A DNA stretch of 64,000 nucleotides, taken from contig CALMPI010000049.1 of the NCBI GenBank assembly GCA_937872175.1, positions 118,879-182,878 of the forward strand. The letters run 5' to 3'. Under the pieces are notes generated by a model. That model ran no database searches. It worked only from the letters and a program-made list of their open reading frames with translations, and was not told the origin of the DNA. Made by a program: the position numbers and the translations under genes. The stretch comes from an uncultured Flavobacteriales bacterium (GTDB lineage: Bacteria; Bacteroidota; Bacteroidia; Flavobacteriales_F; PHOS-HE28). Below, one piece after another: positions 50,914 through 61,169 of this stretch. Within the stretch, counting starts at the first letter, position 1; every line of letters starts with the position of its first letter.

Positions 50914-51236
50914 CGCAGGCGGTTGAGTTGGTCGATGTCCACGCTGTCCACGTTCCGCTTCATCATCACCAGCACGGCCAGGCCCACGGTGACCTCCGCC
51001 GCCGCGACCAGCATGATGAAGAAGACGAACACCTGTCCGCCCGGGTCGCTGTGGTGCGCGCTGAAGGCCGTCAGCAGCAGGTTCACGCTGTTGAACATCA
51101 GCTCCAGGCACATGAGGATGATGATGGTGTTGCGTCGGAACAGCACGCCGGTGAGGCCGATGCTGAACAGCGCGAAGCTCAGCATCACGTAGTGCTCCAG
51201 GGGCACCAGCCGGATCGCGCTCAGCACCTCGTTCAT
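50907..51236 (-). CDS. nuoK: NADH-quinone oxidoreductase subunit K
   Basis: 109 residues, three membrane helices, with the conserved Glu of the proton channel in IILMCLELMFNSVNLLL. Overlaps nuoJ by four bases. Confidence 0.95.
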   Translation of the reverse strand: MNEVLSAIRLVPLEHYVMLSFALFSIGLTGVLFRRNTIIILMCLELMFNSVNLLLTAFSAHHSDPGGQVFVFFIMLVAAAEVTVGLAVLVMMKRNVDSVDIDQLNRLRW

Positions 51237-51739
51237 GCGGCCTGGGGGTTCTTCTCCCGGCGACCCAGCATCACCGCGCCCACCATGGCGCTGAGGAAGA
51301 GCACGCTGCTGACCTCGAAGGGCAGGAGGAATTCATTGAAGAGGCTGCGGCCCACGCTGCGCACCAGGCCGGTGCCGATGTCGAACCCGTTCGCGGGCTC
51401 CACGCTGATGCCGTGGCGCACGGCCGCCAGCAGGGTGAGCAGCACCAGGCCGCCCGTGACCACCGCCGCCACGCGCGTGGCCAGGGATTTCTGTGGTTCG
51501 GTGGCCTTGTTCAGGTTGAGCAGCATGATGACGAAGAGGAACAGCACCATGATGGCGCCGGTGTACACGATGATGTGCACCACGGCCAGGAACTGCGCGT
51601 TCAGCAGGATGTAGTGGCCGGCGATGCTGAGGAAGCAGACGATGAGCGCGATCACGCTGTTGACCGGGCTGCGGGCGGCCACCACCACCAGGGCGCTCAG
51701 CACCGAGATCGCCGCGAAGAGGTAGAAGAGCGTGAGCAT
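51233..51739 (-). CDS. nuoJ: NADH-quinone oxidoreductase subunit J
   Basis: 168 residues, membrane subunit with the typical VHIIVYTGAIMVLFLFVIML segment. The ATG at 51739 lies 13 bases after the nuoI stop, the widest gap in this part of the operon. Confidence 0.94.
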   Translation of the reverse strand: MLTLFYLFAAISVLSALVVVAARSPVNSVIALIVCFLSIAGHYILLNAQFLAVVHIIVYTGAIMVLFLFVIMLLNLNKATEPQKSLATRVAAVVTGGLVLLTLLAAVRHGISVEPANGFDIGTGLVRSVGRSLFNEFLLPFEVSSVLFLSAMVGAVMLGRREKNPQAA

Positions 51740-51752
51740 GCCGGCGTGCGCC

Positions 51753-52346
51753 TCAACGATTGTGCGCGAAGTTGCGGTCTTTCTTGAATTCGGCCACCGC
51801 CTTCGGCTGCCGCTTGCTGACATCCACGCGCAGGGCGGGGTCCAGCGGCTCCACCAGCCATTGCTTGCCGTACACGAAGGTGCCGCGCGTGTAGTCCGTG
51901 GGCACCAGGCGGTCCGTGAGGAAGATGGCCTCCTTGGGGCAGGCGTCCTCACAGTCGCCGCAGAAGATGCAGCGCAGCATGTTGATCTCGTACACCGCCG
52001 CGTACTTCTCCTCGCGGTACAGCTTCTCCTCGCCCTTTTTGCGCTCGGCGGCCACCATGGTGATGGCCTCCGCCGGGCAGGCCACTGCGCACAGGCCGCA
52101 GGCGGTGCAGCGCTCGCGGCCCTGCTCGTCCCGCTTCAGCACGTGCATGCCGCGGTACACCGGGCTCATGGGCCGCAGCTGCTCGGGGTACTTCACCGTG
52201 GCCTTCCGCAGGCGGAAGAAGTGCTTGAGCGTGATGCCCATGCCCTTGACGATGGCCGGCAGGTAGATCCGCTCCATCAGGGTCATCCGCTTCTCGCTCA
52301 CCACCTGGGAGCGCTTGGTCAGCGGCTGGGTGATCGGGGTCGCCAT
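51753..52346 (-). CDS. nuoI: NADH-quinone oxidoreductase subunit I (4Fe-4S)
   Basis: 197 residues with two [4Fe-4S] motifs: CTACGLCAVACP and CIFCGDCEDACP. They carry electrons from the peripheral arm towards the quinone site. It starts three bases after nuoH. Confidence 0.96.
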   Translation of the reverse strand: MATPITQPLTKRSQVVSEKRMTLMERIYLPAIVKGMGITLKHFFRLRKATVKYPEQLRPMSPVYRGMHVLKRDEQGRERCTACGLCAVACPAEAITMVAAERKKGEEKLYREEKYAAVYEINMLRCIFCGDCEDACPKEAIFLTDRLVPTDYTRGTFVYGKQWLVEPLDPALRVDVSKRQPKAVAEFKKDRNFAHNR

Positions 52347-52349
52347 GGC

Positions 52350-53366
52350 TCAGATGCCGTTCTTCAGGTAGTAGCCCACGCCGGTGAGCAGCACGTTGAG
52401 GATCGCCAGGGGGATCAGGCTCTTCCAGCCCAGGTCCATCAGCTGGTCGTAGCGGAAGCGCGGCAGCGTCCACCGCACCCACATGAACAGGAAGATGAAG
52501 AAGGTGATCTTCAGGAAGAGCGCCACCGTGCCCAGGATCACCGTCACGTTCTGCGGCAGCCCCAGCCCGTCCAGGAAGGGCACGTCGTAGCCGCCGAAGA
52601 ACAGGGTGCTGATCACGGCGCTGCTGATGAACATGTTGACGTACTCGGCGAAGAGGTAGAAGCCGAGCTTCATGGAGCTGTATTCGGTGTGGTAGCCGCC
52701 CACCAGCTCGGTCTCGCACTCCGGCAGGTCGAAGGGGGCGCGGTTGCACTCGGCGAAGGCGCAGATCACGAACAGCAGGAAGCCCAGCGGCTGGTACACG
52801 ATGTTCCACAGCCCGGCCCGCTGCTGCTCCACGATGTCGTTGAGGCTGAGGCTGCCGGTGAGGATCACCAGGGCCACGATGCTCATGCCCATGGTGAGCT
52901 CGTAGCTCACCATCTGGCTGGCGGCGCGGATGGCGCCGTACAGCGCGTACTTGTTGTTGCTGGCCCAGCCGCCGAGCATGATGCCGTACACCCCGATGCT
53001 CACCATGGCGAACACGTAGAGGATGCCGATGTCCGGGTCGGCCACCTGCAGCTTGAAGGCCGTGCCGCCCAGGTCCAGCGTGCCGCCCCAGGGGATCACC
53101 ACGCCGGTGAGCAGCGCGGTGGTCATGGCGATGGCCGGGCCCAGGAAGAAGAGCCAGCGGTTGGCCGAGGCCGGCATGAAGTCCTCCTTCATGATCATCT
53201 TCACCCCGTCGGCGATGGGCTGCAGCAAGCCGAAGGGGCCCGCCCGGTCCGGCCCGATGCGGTCCTGCATGAAGGCGGCCACCTTGCGCTCGGCGTAGGT
53301 GGCGTAGGCGGCCACCCCGAGGGTCACCAGCAGCAGCGCCACCAGGAAGATCACGATGGGGATCAT
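52350..53366 (-). CDS. nuoH: NADH-quinone oxidoreductase subunit H
   Basis: 338 residues, about eight membrane helices; the quinone-site subunit. Hallmarks are ERKVAAFMQDRIGPDRAGPF and the acidic loop FAECNRAPFDLPECETELVG. The ATG at 53366 overlaps the nuoG stop (ATGA). Confidence 0.96.
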   Translation of the reverse strand: MIPIVIFLVALLLVTLGVAAYATYAERKVAAFMQDRIGPDRAGPFGLLQPIADGVKMIMKEDFMPASANRWLFFLGPAIAMTTALLTGVVIPWGGTLDLGGTAFKLQVADPDIGILYVFAMVSIGVYGIMLGGWASNNKYALYGAIRAASQMVSYELTMGMSIVALVILTGSLSLNDIVEQQRAGLWNIVYQPLGFLLFVICAFAECNRAPFDLPECETELVGGYHTEYSSMKLGFYLFAEYVNMFISSAVISTLFFGGYDVPFLDGLGLPQNVTVILGTVALFLKITFFIFLFMWVRWTLPRFRYDQLMDLGWKSLIPLAILNVLLTGVGYYLKNGI

Positions 53367-54373
53367 GCGCCGGGGAGTTCTTGGGGCCGGCCCACCGGGG
53401 TGCTGTCCGGGGCGGCCTTGGTGAGGAGCTTCTGCTTGAGCTGCAGCTCGTAGTGGTTGGCGCCGATCACGCTGTGGCGGTCCACCTGGCGCGGGCCCTC
53501 CACCGTCCAGTGCTTCACGTCCTTGTGGTCGAAGCGGCAGGCGTTGCAGATGAACTCCTCCACCTCGCCCCACTGGTCCTTGCGGCCGGTGACGCGCAGC
53601 ACCTCGTTCCCCTTCATCCACAGCACGGCCCTGCCGCTGCAGGTGGGGCATTTGCGGTGCGCGTCCATCGGCTTGGTGTACCACACGCGGCTGGCGAAGC
53701 GGAAGGTGCGGTCCGTGAGGGCGCCCACCGGGCACACATCGATCATGTTGCCGCTGAAGTCGTTGTCCACCGCCTCCTGGATGTAGGTGCTGATCTCGGC
53801 GACATCACCACGGTTGATCACCCCGTGCACCCGACCGTCGGTGAGCTGCTCGGCCACCTTCACGCAGCGGTAGCACAGGATGCAGCGGTTCATGTGCAGC
53901 TTGATGGTGTCGCCGATGTCGATGGGCTCGAAGGTGCGGCGCTCGAAGGCGTAGCGGCTCTTGCTGAGCCCATGCTCATAGCCCAGGTCCTGCAGGTGGC
54001 ACTCGCCCGCCTGGTCGCAGATGGGGCAGTCCAGCGGGTGGTTGATCAGCAGGAACTCGGTGACGCCCTTGCGCGCGTCGAGCAGCTCGGGGTTGGTGGT
54101 GTTCTCCACCACCATGCCGTCCATCACGGCCGTGCGGCAGCTGGCCACCGGCTTGGGCATGGGGCGCGGGTCCTTGTCGCTGCCCTTGGTCACCTTCACG
54201 ATGCAGGTGCGGCAGTAGCCCCCGCTGGTCTTCAGCTTGCTGTAGTAGCACATCGTGGGCGGCACCACGTGGCGGTGCGCGGCGTCGCGCTCACCGATCA
54301 TGCGGGCGGCCTGCAGGATCGTGGTGCCCTCGGGGACCTCGATCTCGATGGTGTCGATGGTGACCTTCGGCAT
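53363..54373 (-). CDS. nuoG: NADH-quinone oxidoreductase subunit G (short form)
   Basis: 336 residues, far shorter than the ~900 of E. coli NuoG. The N-terminal cluster region is complete: a [2Fe-2S] set (CYYSKLKTSGGYCRTC...SCRTA), the His/Cys motif HPLDCPICDQAGECHLQD, and CILCYRCVKV...CPVGAL. A further CPTC/CNAC set follows. The molybdopterin-like domain is absent, as is usual in Bacteroidota. It starts three bases after nuoF. Confidence 0.93.
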   Translation of the reverse strand: MPKVTIDTIEIEVPEGTTILQAARMIGERDAAHRHVVPPTMCYYSKLKTSGGYCRTCIVKVTKGSDKDPRPMPKPVASCRTAVMDGMVVENTTNPELLDARKGVTEFLLINHPLDCPICDQAGECHLQDLGYEHGLSKSRYAFERRTFEPIDIGDTIKLHMNRCILCYRCVKVAEQLTDGRVHGVINRGDVAEISTYIQEAVDNDFSGNMIDVCPVGALTDRTFRFASRVWYTKPMDAHRKCPTCSGRAVLWMKGNEVLRVTGRKDQWGEVEEFICNACRFDHKDVKHWTVEGPRQVDRHSVIGANHYELQLKQKLLTKAAPDSTPVGRPQELPGA

Positions 54374-54376
54374 GGC

Positions 54377-55732
54377 TTAGACCGTTGCGGGCTTGGGTTT
54401 GCGCACGAACGGCTCCTTCTCGAAGTGGCGCGGGTCCTTCACCTTCTGCGGGTGGCGGACGTGGAACTCGAACTCGTCGCGGAAGTGGCGGATGGCGCTG
54501 GCGACGGGCCAGGCCGCCGCATCGCCCAGCGGACAGATGGTGTTGCCCTCGATCCGCCGCTGGATGTCCCACAGCAGGTCGATGTCCTCCATGCGGCCCT
54601 CTCCATGCTCGATGCGGTGCAGCACCTTCTCCATCCACCCGGTGCCTTCGCGGCAGGGGCTGCACTGGCCGCAGCTCTCGTGGTGGTAGAAGCGGGTGTG
54701 GTTCCAGGTGCTGCGCACGATGCACTGGGCGTCGTTGTACGCGTAGAAGCCACCCGAGCCCAGCATGGTGCCGGTGGCGAAGCCGCCGTCGCTGAGGCTC
54801 TCATAGGTCATCAGGCGGTCCTCTCCGGCAGCGGTCTTCAGGAAGAGCTCGTAGGGCACGATGGGCACGCTGCTGCCGCCCGGCACCACCGCCTTGAAGG
54901 CCCGGCCGTCCACCCCGCCGCACCACTGGTCGCTGTTGATGAACTCGTCGCAGCTGACGCCGAGCTCGATCTCGTACACCCCAGGGCGCCTGATGTTGCC
55001 GCCGGCGCTGATCAGCTTGGTGCCGGTGCTGCGGCCCACGCCGATCTTGGCGTACTCCTCGCCGCCGTCGTTCACGATGGGCACCACCGCCGCGATGGTC
55101 TCCACGTTGTTCACCACCGTGGGGCACTCGTACAAGCCCTTCACCGCCGGAAAGGGCGGCTTGATGCGCGGGTTGCCCCGCTTGCCCTCCAGGCTCTCCA
55201 ACAAGGCCGTCTCCTCCCCGCAGATGTAGGCGCCGGCGCCCACGTGCACATGGATCTCCAGGTCGTAGCCCGTGCCCAGGATGTTCCTGCCGAGCCATCC
55301 GGCTGCGCGCGCCTCGGCGATGGCCCGCTCCAGGATGCGGCTCACGTAGAAGTACTCGCCGCGGATGTAGATGAAGGCGAGGTTGGCCCCGAGCGCGAAG
55401 CTCGAGGTGATCATGCCCTCGATGAGGAGGTGCGGGATCCGCTCCATGAGGTAGCGGTCCTTGAAGGTGCCAGGCTCGCTCTCGTCGGCGTTCACCACCA
55501 GGTAGCGGGGCACGCCGGGGGGCTTGGCCAGGAAGCTCCACTTCATGCCGGTGGGAAAGCCCGCACCACCGCGGCCGCGCAGGCCGCTCTTCTTCACCTC
55601 CTCCACCACGGCCTCGGGGCTCATGGTCCTCAAGGCCTTCTCCACACTGCGGTAGCCGCCCTTGGCGCGGTACACCTCCAGCCCTTGGATGCCCGGGACG
55701 TTCTCGTGTTCCAGCAGCAGCTTGCGGCCCAT
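54377..55732 (-). CDS. nuoF: NADH-quinone oxidoreductase subunit F (FMN, NADH-binding)
   Basis: 451 residues. Contains the FMN/NADH loop GLRGRGGAGFPTGMKW, GAGAYICGEETALLESLEG, and the [4Fe-4S] motif ESCGQCSPCREG with a later cysteine in NTICPLGDAA. It accepts hydride from NADH. The ATG at 55732 is used; a TTG two codons earlier overlaps the nuoE stop. Confidence 0.96.
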   Translation of the reverse strand: MGRKLLLEHENVPGIQGLEVYRAKGGYRSVEKALRTMSPEAVVEEVKKSGLRGRGGAGFPTGMKWSFLAKPPGVPRYLVVNADESEPGTFKDRYLMERIPHLLIEGMITSSFALGANLAFIYIRGEYFYVSRILERAIAEARAAGWLGRNILGTGYDLEIHVHVGAGAYICGEETALLESLEGKRGNPRIKPPFPAVKGLYECPTVVNNVETIAAVVPIVNDGGEEYAKIGVGRSTGTKLISAGGNIRRPGVYEIELGVSCDEFINSDQWCGGVDGRAFKAVVPGGSSVPIVPYELFLKTAAGEDRLMTYESLSDGGFATGTMLGSGGFYAYNDAQCIVRSTWNHTRFYHHESCGQCSPCREGTGWMEKVLHRIEHGEGRMEDIDLLWDIQRRIEGNTICPLGDAAAWPVASAIRHFRDEFEFHVRHPQKVKDPRHFEKEPFVRKPKPATV

Positions 55733-55734
55733 GG

Positions 55735-56292
55735 TCAACGGTCGGTATAGTTGCTGCGGACAGTGGTGGCGCGCAGCCGCTCGATCAGCGCGTCGAACGC
55801 CTCCGGGGTGAGGTCCTCATGATACGTGGCGCCGCACTGCAGCATGGGAGCCGTACCGCAGCTGCCCAGGCATTCCACGGCCTTCAGGGTGAAGAGCCCG
55901 TCCCGGGTGGTCTCCCCCACATGGATGCCGAGCTTCTTTTCCGCGTGGGCGATGAGCGCATCCCCGCCGCGCAGCATGCACGGGGTGGTGCGGCAGATCT
56001 CCAGCACGTGCCGGCCCACCGGGCGCAGGTTGAACATGCTGTAGAAGCTGGCCACCTCGTACACCTCGATGGGTTGTATGCCCAGCACGGCGGCCACGGC
56101 ATCCATCGCCGGTACGCTCAACCAGCCGTCGTTGCCGGCCTGCGCGATGTGCAGGATGGGGATCAGCGCGCTCTTGGTGCGGCCCTCGGGATAGCGGGCC
56201 ATGATGGCGTGGCACTCGGCCAGCGCGTGCTCGCTGAAGGCGAAGGGAGCGACCCCTTCGGTGGTGGTGACAGCTTTCAGAGTGGCTCCCAT
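55735..56292 (-). CDS. nuoE: NADH-quinone oxidoreductase subunit E (2Fe-2S)
   Basis: 185 residues, thioredoxin-like fold carrying one [2Fe-2S] cluster with cysteines in CRTTPCMLRGG and CLGSCGTAPM. Partner of NuoF. Its ATG shares one base with the nuoD stop (TGATG). Confidence 0.95.
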   Translation of the reverse strand: MGATLKAVTTTEGVAPFAFSEHALAECHAIMARYPEGRTKSALIPILHIAQAGNDGWLSVPAMDAVAAVLGIQPIEVYEVASFYSMFNLRPVGRHVLEICRTTPCMLRGGDALIAHAEKKLGIHVGETTRDGLFTLKAVECLGSCGTAPMLQCGATYHEDLTPEAFDALIERLRATTVRSNYTDR

Positions 56293-57527
56293 CACGCGTC
56301 CAATTCGCCCGCGATCACGTTCATGCTGCTCATGGTGAGGATCGCGTCGCTCAACATGATGCCCTTCACCATCTCGGGGAAGGCCTGGTAGTAGATGAAG
56401 CAGGGCCGGCGGAAGTGCAGGCGGAAGGGGGTGCGCCCGCCGTCGCTCACCAGGTAGAAGCCCAGCTCGCCGTTGCCGCCCTCCACGCAGTGGTACACCT
56501 CGCCCACCGGCACCGCGCTCTCGCCCATCACGATCTTGAAGTGATAGATGAGGGCCTCCATCTCGTTGTACACCTCCTCCTTGGGCGGCAGCACCCACTC
56601 GGGCACGTCCGCCTTGTAGGTGGTCTTGTCGGACATCCGGTCCAGCTTGTCCACGGCCTGGCGGATGATGGAGAGGCTCTCCCACATCTCGCGCTGGCGC
56701 ACCATGAAGCGGTCGTAGGTGTCGCCGCCGGTGCCGATGGGGATGGTGAAGTCGAACTTCTCGTAGCTGCAGTACGGGTCCATCACCCGCACGTCGTGGT
56801 CCAGCCCGCAGGCCCGCAGGTTGGGCCCGGTGAAGCCGTAGGCCAGGGCGCGCTCCAGCGGGAAGGCGCCGCAGCCGATGGTGCGGTCCATGAAGATGCG
56901 GTTGCGCACCAGCAGGCTCTCGAACTCCTTGAGCTTCTTGGGAAAGTGATCCAGGAAGTGCCGGATCTTGCGCCAGGCGGCCTCGCTGAAGTCGCGCTCG
57001 AAACCGCCGATGCGGCCCATGTTGGTGGTGAGCCGAGCCCCGCAGATCTCCTCGTAGATGTCGTAGATGAGCTCGCGGTCCTGGAAGATGTACGTGAAGC
57101 CCGTCAGCGCCCCGGTGTCCACCCCGATCACCGCGTTGCAGATGATGTGGTCGGCGATCCGCGCCAGCTCCATGGCGATGATGCGCAGGTAGTCCACCCG
57201 TTCGGGCGTCTGGATCCCCAGCAGCTTCTCCACCGTCATGTGCCAGCCCATGTTGTTGATGGGCGAGCTGCAGTAGTTGAGCCGGTCGGTGATGGTGGGG
57301 ATCTGGTAGAAGGGCCGGCGCTCGGCCAGCTTCTCGAAGGCGCGGTGGATGTAGCCGATGGTCTGTTCGGCGCTCTGGATGTACTCCCCGTCCATCGTCA
57401 GCACGTTCTGGAAGATGCCGTGCGTGGCGGGGTGGGTGGGGCCCAGGTTCAGCACGTTGAGCTCCTTGTGCTCGCCGCCCTTCACCAGGTCGTGCTGCCA
57501 GTGGTCGGGACGCATCGGGGTGCTCAT
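56292..57527 (-). CDS. nuoD: NADH-quinone oxidoreductase subunit D
   Basis: 411 residues, related to the large subunit of NiFe hydrogenases; forms the quinone pocket with NuoB. Typical sequences are NLGPTHPATHGIFQNVLTMD, INNMGWHMTVEKLLG and GCGAFPLERALAYGFTGPNL. The start at the ATG at 57527 overlaps the nuoC stop (ATGA). Confidence 0.96.
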   Translation of the reverse strand: MSTPMRPDHWQHDLVKGGEHKELNVLNLGPTHPATHGIFQNVLTMDGEYIQSAEQTIGYIHRAFEKLAERRPFYQIPTITDRLNYCSSPINNMGWHMTVEKLLGIQTPERVDYLRIIAMELARIADHIICNAVIGVDTGALTGFTYIFQDRELIYDIYEEICGARLTTNMGRIGGFERDFSEAAWRKIRHFLDHFPKKLKEFESLLVRNRIFMDRTIGCGAFPLERALAYGFTGPNLRACGLDHDVRVMDPYCSYEKFDFTIPIGTGGDTYDRFMVRQREMWESLSIIRQAVDKLDRMSDKTTYKADVPEWVLPPKEEVYNEMEALIYHFKIVMGESAVPVGEVYHCVEGGNGELGFYLVSDGGRTPFRLHFRRPCFIYYQAFPEMVKGIMLSDAILTMSSMNVIAGELDA

Positions 57528-58051
57528 CGGCCGAACATGGTGTTGTCCTTGTCCTCGCGCGTGGGGTCCTCCAGCGGGTAGTCCTTGCGCAGCGGGAAGG
57601 CCGGGAAGTCCTCCATGTTGAGGATCCGCTTCAGGTTGGGGTGGCCGGTGAAGTGGATGCCGAAGAAGTCCCAGGTCTCGCGCTCCATCCAGTTGGTGGT
57701 GGGCCACAGGTCGGTGAAGGTGGGGAACACGGGGTCCTTCATCGCCGTGTAGGCCTTCAGGCGGATGCGGTGCCGGGTGCGGAAGCTGTTGAGGTGCACC
57801 ACCAGGCCCAGGCGCTCCTCGGTGCCATCGCCCCCCGGGTGGTGCATGCCGCACAGGGTGGTGAGGAAGTTGAAGTCCAGCTCGTCGCGCAGCAGCCGCA
57901 GGGCCGGATGCAGCACGTCCTTGTGCACGGTGATGCAGCGCATGTCGTGGAACTGCTCATCAGCCAGCACCCCGTCGGGGAAGGCGGCCCTGAGCCGGTC
58001 CACCACCAGCTGATCCCGTTCGGCCTGTATCGTGAAGGCGGGCACGTTCAA
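57524..58051 (-). CDS. nuoC: NADH-quinone oxidoreductase subunit C
   Basis: 175 residues with the 30-kDa subunit signature [20 protein letters not shown] and [10 protein letters not shown]. No ATG is available near the expected start. The TTG at 58051, which overlaps the nuoB stop as TTGA, is the best choice, with the GTG at 58045 as alternative. Confidence 0.92.
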   Translation of the reverse strand: MNVPAFTIQAERDQLVVDRLRAAFPDGVLADEQFHDMRCITVHKDVLHPALRLLRDELDFNFLTTLCGMHHPGGDGTEERLGLVVHLNSFRTRHRIRLKAYTAMKDPVFPTFTDLWPTTNWMERETWDFFGIHFTGHPNLKRILNMEDFPAFPLRKDYPLEDPTREDKDNTMFGR

Positions 58052-58623
58052 TCGATCTTGTACTTCTTCAACAGCTCCTCGTACTCCTTGCTGTAGCGGC
58101 GGCGCATGCCTTCCTGGCCCACCAGCTCCTGGATCTTCAGGATGCCGTCGATGATCTGTTCGGGGCGCGGGGGGCAGCCGGGCACGTACACGTCCACCGG
58201 GATCACCCGGTCGATGCCCTGCAGCACGCTGTAGGTGTCGAAGATGCCGCCGCTGCTGGCGCAGGCGCCCACGCTCAGCACCCACTTGGGCTCGGCCATC
58301 TGCGTGTACACGTCGCGCAGGATCGGGGCCATCTTCTTGGCGATGGTGCCCATCACCATCAGCAGGTCGCTCTGCCGCGGGCTGAAGCTGAGCCGCTCCA
58401 TGCCGAACCGTGCCAGGTCGTAGTTGGCGCCCATGGTGGCCATGAACTCGATGCCGCAGCAGCTGGTGGCGAAGGGCAGCGGCCAGATGCTGTTCTTGCG
58501 CGCCAGGCCCACGGCCTTCTCCAGGGAGACCGTCATGAACCCCGGACCCGAATGGCCTTCGGGGGAGGGCACGATGGTGGGCTTGCCGAGGGCGGGGCGG
58601 GGGGTGAGGGCGTCCTGCTTCAT
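58048..58623 (-). CDS. nuoB: NADH-quinone oxidoreductase subunit B
   Basis: 191 residues. Holds the last iron-sulfur cluster (N2) with the adjacent cysteines in [11 protein letters not shown], plus CASSGG and [15 protein letters not shown]. It starts ten bases after nuoA. Confidence 0.96.
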   Translation of the reverse strand: MKQDALTPRPALGKPTIVPSPEGHSGPGFMTVSLEKAVGLARKNSIWPLPFATSCCGIEFMATMGANYDLARFGMERLSFSPRQSDLLMVMGTIAKKMAPILRDVYTQMAEPKWVLSVGACASSGGIFDTYSVLQGIDRVIPVDVYVPGCPPRPEQIIDGILKIQELVGQEGMRRRYSKEYEELLKKYKID

Positions 58624-58633
58624 GGTTCCAGGT

Positions 58634-58999
58634 TCATCGGTCCCACTCCAGGGCTCCTTTGCGGATCACGTAGAACAGGCCGGCGACCACAAAGAAGATG
58701 AAGAGGACCATCTCCACGAAGCCAACGATCCCCAGGTCCTTGAAGTTCACCGCCCAAGGATAGAGGAAGATGATCTCCACATCGAAAAGCACGAAGAGGA
58801 TGGCGATCAGGAAGTACTTCACCGAGAAGGGGCTGCGCGCGTTGCCGTACTGCTCGATGCCGCACTCGAAGTTCTCCTCCTTGTGCTTGCCGGCCCGCTT
58901 GGGGCCGATCTTGCCGGTGAGCAGCAGGGTGGTGACCACGAAGCCGACCGCGATGAGGGTCTGCAGCGCGATGGGCAGGTAATCCTGGGGGTTCGACAT
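58634..58999 (-). CDS. nuoA: NADH-quinone oxidoreductase subunit A
   Basis: 121 residues, three membrane helices, with [20 protein letters not shown] and [13 protein letters not shown]. First gene of the 14-gene nuoA-N operon, which reads leftward to 46207. The ATG at 58999 follows a promoter-like box at 59034-59041. Confidence 0.95.
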   Translation of the reverse strand: MSNPQDYLPIALQTLIAVGFVVTTLLLTGKIGPKRAGKHKEENFECGIEQYGNARSPFSVKYFLIAILFVLFDVEIIFLYPWAVNFKDLGIVGFVEMVLFIFFVVAGLFYVIRKGALEWDR

Positions 59000-59033
59000 C
59001 CGTGGGGCGCCGGAGGGTTCCGTCGAGCGGGCG

Positions 59034-59041
59034 CTAATGTA
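59034..59041 (-). promoter_or_regulatory. -7-like box for the nuo operon
   Basis: Minus-strand TACATTAG, one mismatch to TAnnTTTG, 34 bases before the nuoA ATG. It is the only such box in the short nuoA-dxs divergent region on this strand. Confidence 0.4.
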
Positions 59042-59128
59042 TGGAGCGGTGCACGCACCCACATCCCCGCGCATACCGATCGCCCACACCGTGCCGTTCA
59101 TGATCCGGCCCGCGAACAGCCCTTCCGC

Positions 59129-59136
59129 TACCTTTG
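59129..59136 (+). promoter_or_regulatory. -7 promoter box for dxs
   Basis: TACCTTTG, a perfect TAnnTTTG match. It rules out the in-frame TTG at 59134 and supports the GTG start at 59161. Confidence 0.65.
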
Positions 59137-59160
59137 TTGTTTCCCCATCGCCCCCTCCGC

Positions 59161-61107
59161 GTGGAACAGCCCCCCGGCACCTATCCCCTGCTCGAGCGCA
59201 TCGCCCTGCCCGCCGACCTCCGCACGCTCCCCGAGCCGCAGCTGGAGCAGGTGTGCGATGAGCTGCGCCGCTTCATCATCGACGTGGTGAGCGTCAAGGG
59301 CGGCCACTTCGGTGCCAGCCTGGGCGTGGTGGAGCTCACCGTGGCCCTGCACTACGTGTTCAACACGCCCTACGACCAGCTGGTATGGGATGTGGGGCAC
59401 CAGGCCTACGGGCACAAGATCCTCACCGGCAGGCGCAAGGTGTTCCACACCAACCGCATCCACAAGGGCCTCAGCGGCTTCCCCAAGCGGAGCGAGAGCC
59501 CGTACGACACCTTCGGCGTGGGCCACAGCTCCACCAGCATCGGCGGCGCGCTGGGCATGGCCGTGGCCAGCAGGCTCAAGGGCGAGCAGGACCGCCAGGT
59601 GGTGGCCGTGATCGGCGACGGCGCCATGACCGCCGGCCAGGCCTTCGAGGCGCTGAACCATGCGGGCGGCGCGGGCACCGACATGCTCGTGGTGCTCAAC
59701 GACAACTGCATGAGCATCGACCCCAACGTCGGTGCCCTCAAGGAGTACCTCACCGACATCGCCACCAGCCACACCTACAACAAGGTGAAGGATGAGGTGT
59801 GGAACCTGCTGGGCCGCATCAGCAAGTTCGGGCCCAACGCCCAAGCCATCGTGCAGAAGGTGGAGAACGCCGTGAAGAGCGCCCTGCTCAAGCAGAGCAA
59901 CCTGTTCGAGAGCCTCAACTTCCGCTACTTCGGCCCGGTGGACGGCCACGATGTGGAGCGGCTGGTGAAGGTGATGCGGGACCTCAAGGACATCCCCGGC
60001 CCCAAGATCCTGCACACCATCACCGTGAAGGGCAAGGGCTACGCGCCCGCCGAGGCCGGCAACGCCACCGTGTGGCACGCGCCCGGGCTTTTCAACAAGG
60101 AGACCGGCGAGATCATCAAGGTGGTGCCCAAGAGCCCCCAGCCGCCCAAGTACCAGGATGTCTTCGGCCACACCATCGTGGAACTGGCCGAAAAGAACCC
60201 GAGGATCGTGGGTGTGACGCCCGCCATGCCCACGGGCTGCTCGCTCAACATCATGATGAAGGCCATGCCCGATCGCGCCTTCGACGTGGGCATCGCCGAG
60301 CAGCATGCGGTCACCTTCAGCGCCGGCATGGCCACGCAGGGGATGGTGCCCTTCTGCAACATCTACAGCTCCTTCATGCAGCGCGCCTACGACCAGGTGG
60401 TGCACGATGTGGCGCTGCAGAAGCTCAACGTGGTGTTCTGCCTGGACCGCGGCGGTCTGGCGGGTGCCGACGGCCCCACGCACCACGGCAACTTCGACCT
60501 GGCCTACTTCCGGTGCATCCCCAACATGGTGGTGAGCGCCCCGATGAACGAGGAGGAGCTGCGCGACCTGATGTACACGGCCCAGCTGCCGGACCAGGGC
60601 CCCTTCAGCATCCGCTACCCGCGCGGCGAGGGGGTGATGACCGAGTGGAAGACGCCCTTCAAGGCCATCAAGGTGGGCACCGGGCGGAAGCTGCGTTCCG
60701 GGACCGACATCGCCGTGCTCTCCATCGGCCACATCGGCAACATCGCCGCCAAGGGCATCGATGCGCTTGAAGCCGAAGGCTACAGCGTGGCCCACTACGA
60801 CATGCGCTTCGTGAAGCCGCTGGACGAGCTGTTGCTGCACGAGGTCTTCGCCAAGTTCAAGCAGGTGGTCACCATCGAGGACCACGCCATCCAGGGCGGC
60901 ATGGGCAGTGCCGTGCTGGAGTTCATGGCCGACCACGGCTACCACGCCCAGGTGAAGCGCCTCGGCATCCCCGACCGCTGGATCGAGCACGGCACGCAGC
61001 CCGAGCTTTACGCCGAGTGCGGCTTCGACGACAAGGCCCTCTTCGCGGCGGTGAAGGAGATGCTGGGGGAGCAGAAGGTTCTGAAAGATCGGAAAGCCAG
61101 CGCCTGA
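59161..61107 (+). CDS. dxs: 1-deoxy-D-xylulose-5-phosphate synthase
   Basis: 648 residues. The TPP-binding motif is [17 protein letters not shown]...NDNCMSI, the substrate/TPP His region is [18 protein letters not shown] with [10 protein letters not shown], and the C-terminal half carries [17 protein letters not shown] and [14 protein letters not shown]. It makes DXP from pyruvate and glyceraldehyde 3-phosphate for isoprenoid synthesis. The GTG at 59161 is chosen because a perfect promoter box sits just upstream. The last 36 codons are duplicated, in diverged form, at 61891-61998. Confidence 0.96.
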   Translation: MEQPPGTYPLLERIALPADLRTLPEPQLEQVCDELRRFIIDVVSVKGGHFGASLGVVELTVALHYVFNTPYDQLVWDVGHQAYGHKILTGRRKVFHTNRIHKGLSGFPKRSESPYDTFGVGHSSTSIGGALGMAVASRLKGEQDRQVVAVIGDGAMTAGQAFEALNHAGGAGTDMLVVLNDNCMSIDPNVGALKEYLTDIATSHTYNKVKDEVWNLLGRISKFGPNAQAIVQKVENAVKSALLKQSNLFESLNFRYFGPVDGHDVERLVKVMRDLKDIPGPKILHTITVKGKGYAPAEAGNATVWHAPGLFNKETGEIIKVVPKSPQPPKYQDVFGHTIVELAEKNPRIVGVTPAMPTGCSLNIMMKAMPDRAFDVGIAEQHAVTFSAGMATQGMVPFCNIYSSFMQRAYDQVVHDVALQKLNVVFCLDRGGLAGADGPTHHGNFDLAYFRCIPNMVVSAPMNEEELRDLMYTAQLPDQGPFSIRYPRGEGVMTEWKTPFKAIKVGTGRKLRSGTDIAVLSIGHIGNIAAKGIDALEAEGYSVAHYDMRFVKPLDELLLHEVFAKFKQVVTIEDHAIQGGMGSAVLEFMADHGYHAQVKRLGIPDRWIEHGTQPELYAECGFDDKALFAAVKEMLGEQKVLKDRKASA

Positions 61108-61157
61108 GCGGGGTTCGCGCGATCCGAGGGGCGGTTGGGTGACGCGCCCGACCGTCG

Positions 61158-61165
61158 TACTTTGG
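61158..61165 (+). promoter_or_regulatory. -7-like box for the HEPN/MNT pair
   Basis: TACTTTGG, one mismatch to TAnnTTTG, ending four bases before the ATG at 61170; suggests a leaderless or near-leaderless message. Confidence 0.45.
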
Positions 61166-61169
61166 CTCC

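Noticed and set aside
49414..51192. 592-codon open frame opposite nuoL/nuoK
   Set aside because: Composition is His/Gln/Ala-rich without structure; the complementary strand is unmistakably complex I.
59128..60990. 620-codon open frame opposite dxs
   Set aside because: Antisense shadow of dxs, whose TPP-binding motifs and perfect promoter box are on the plus strand.
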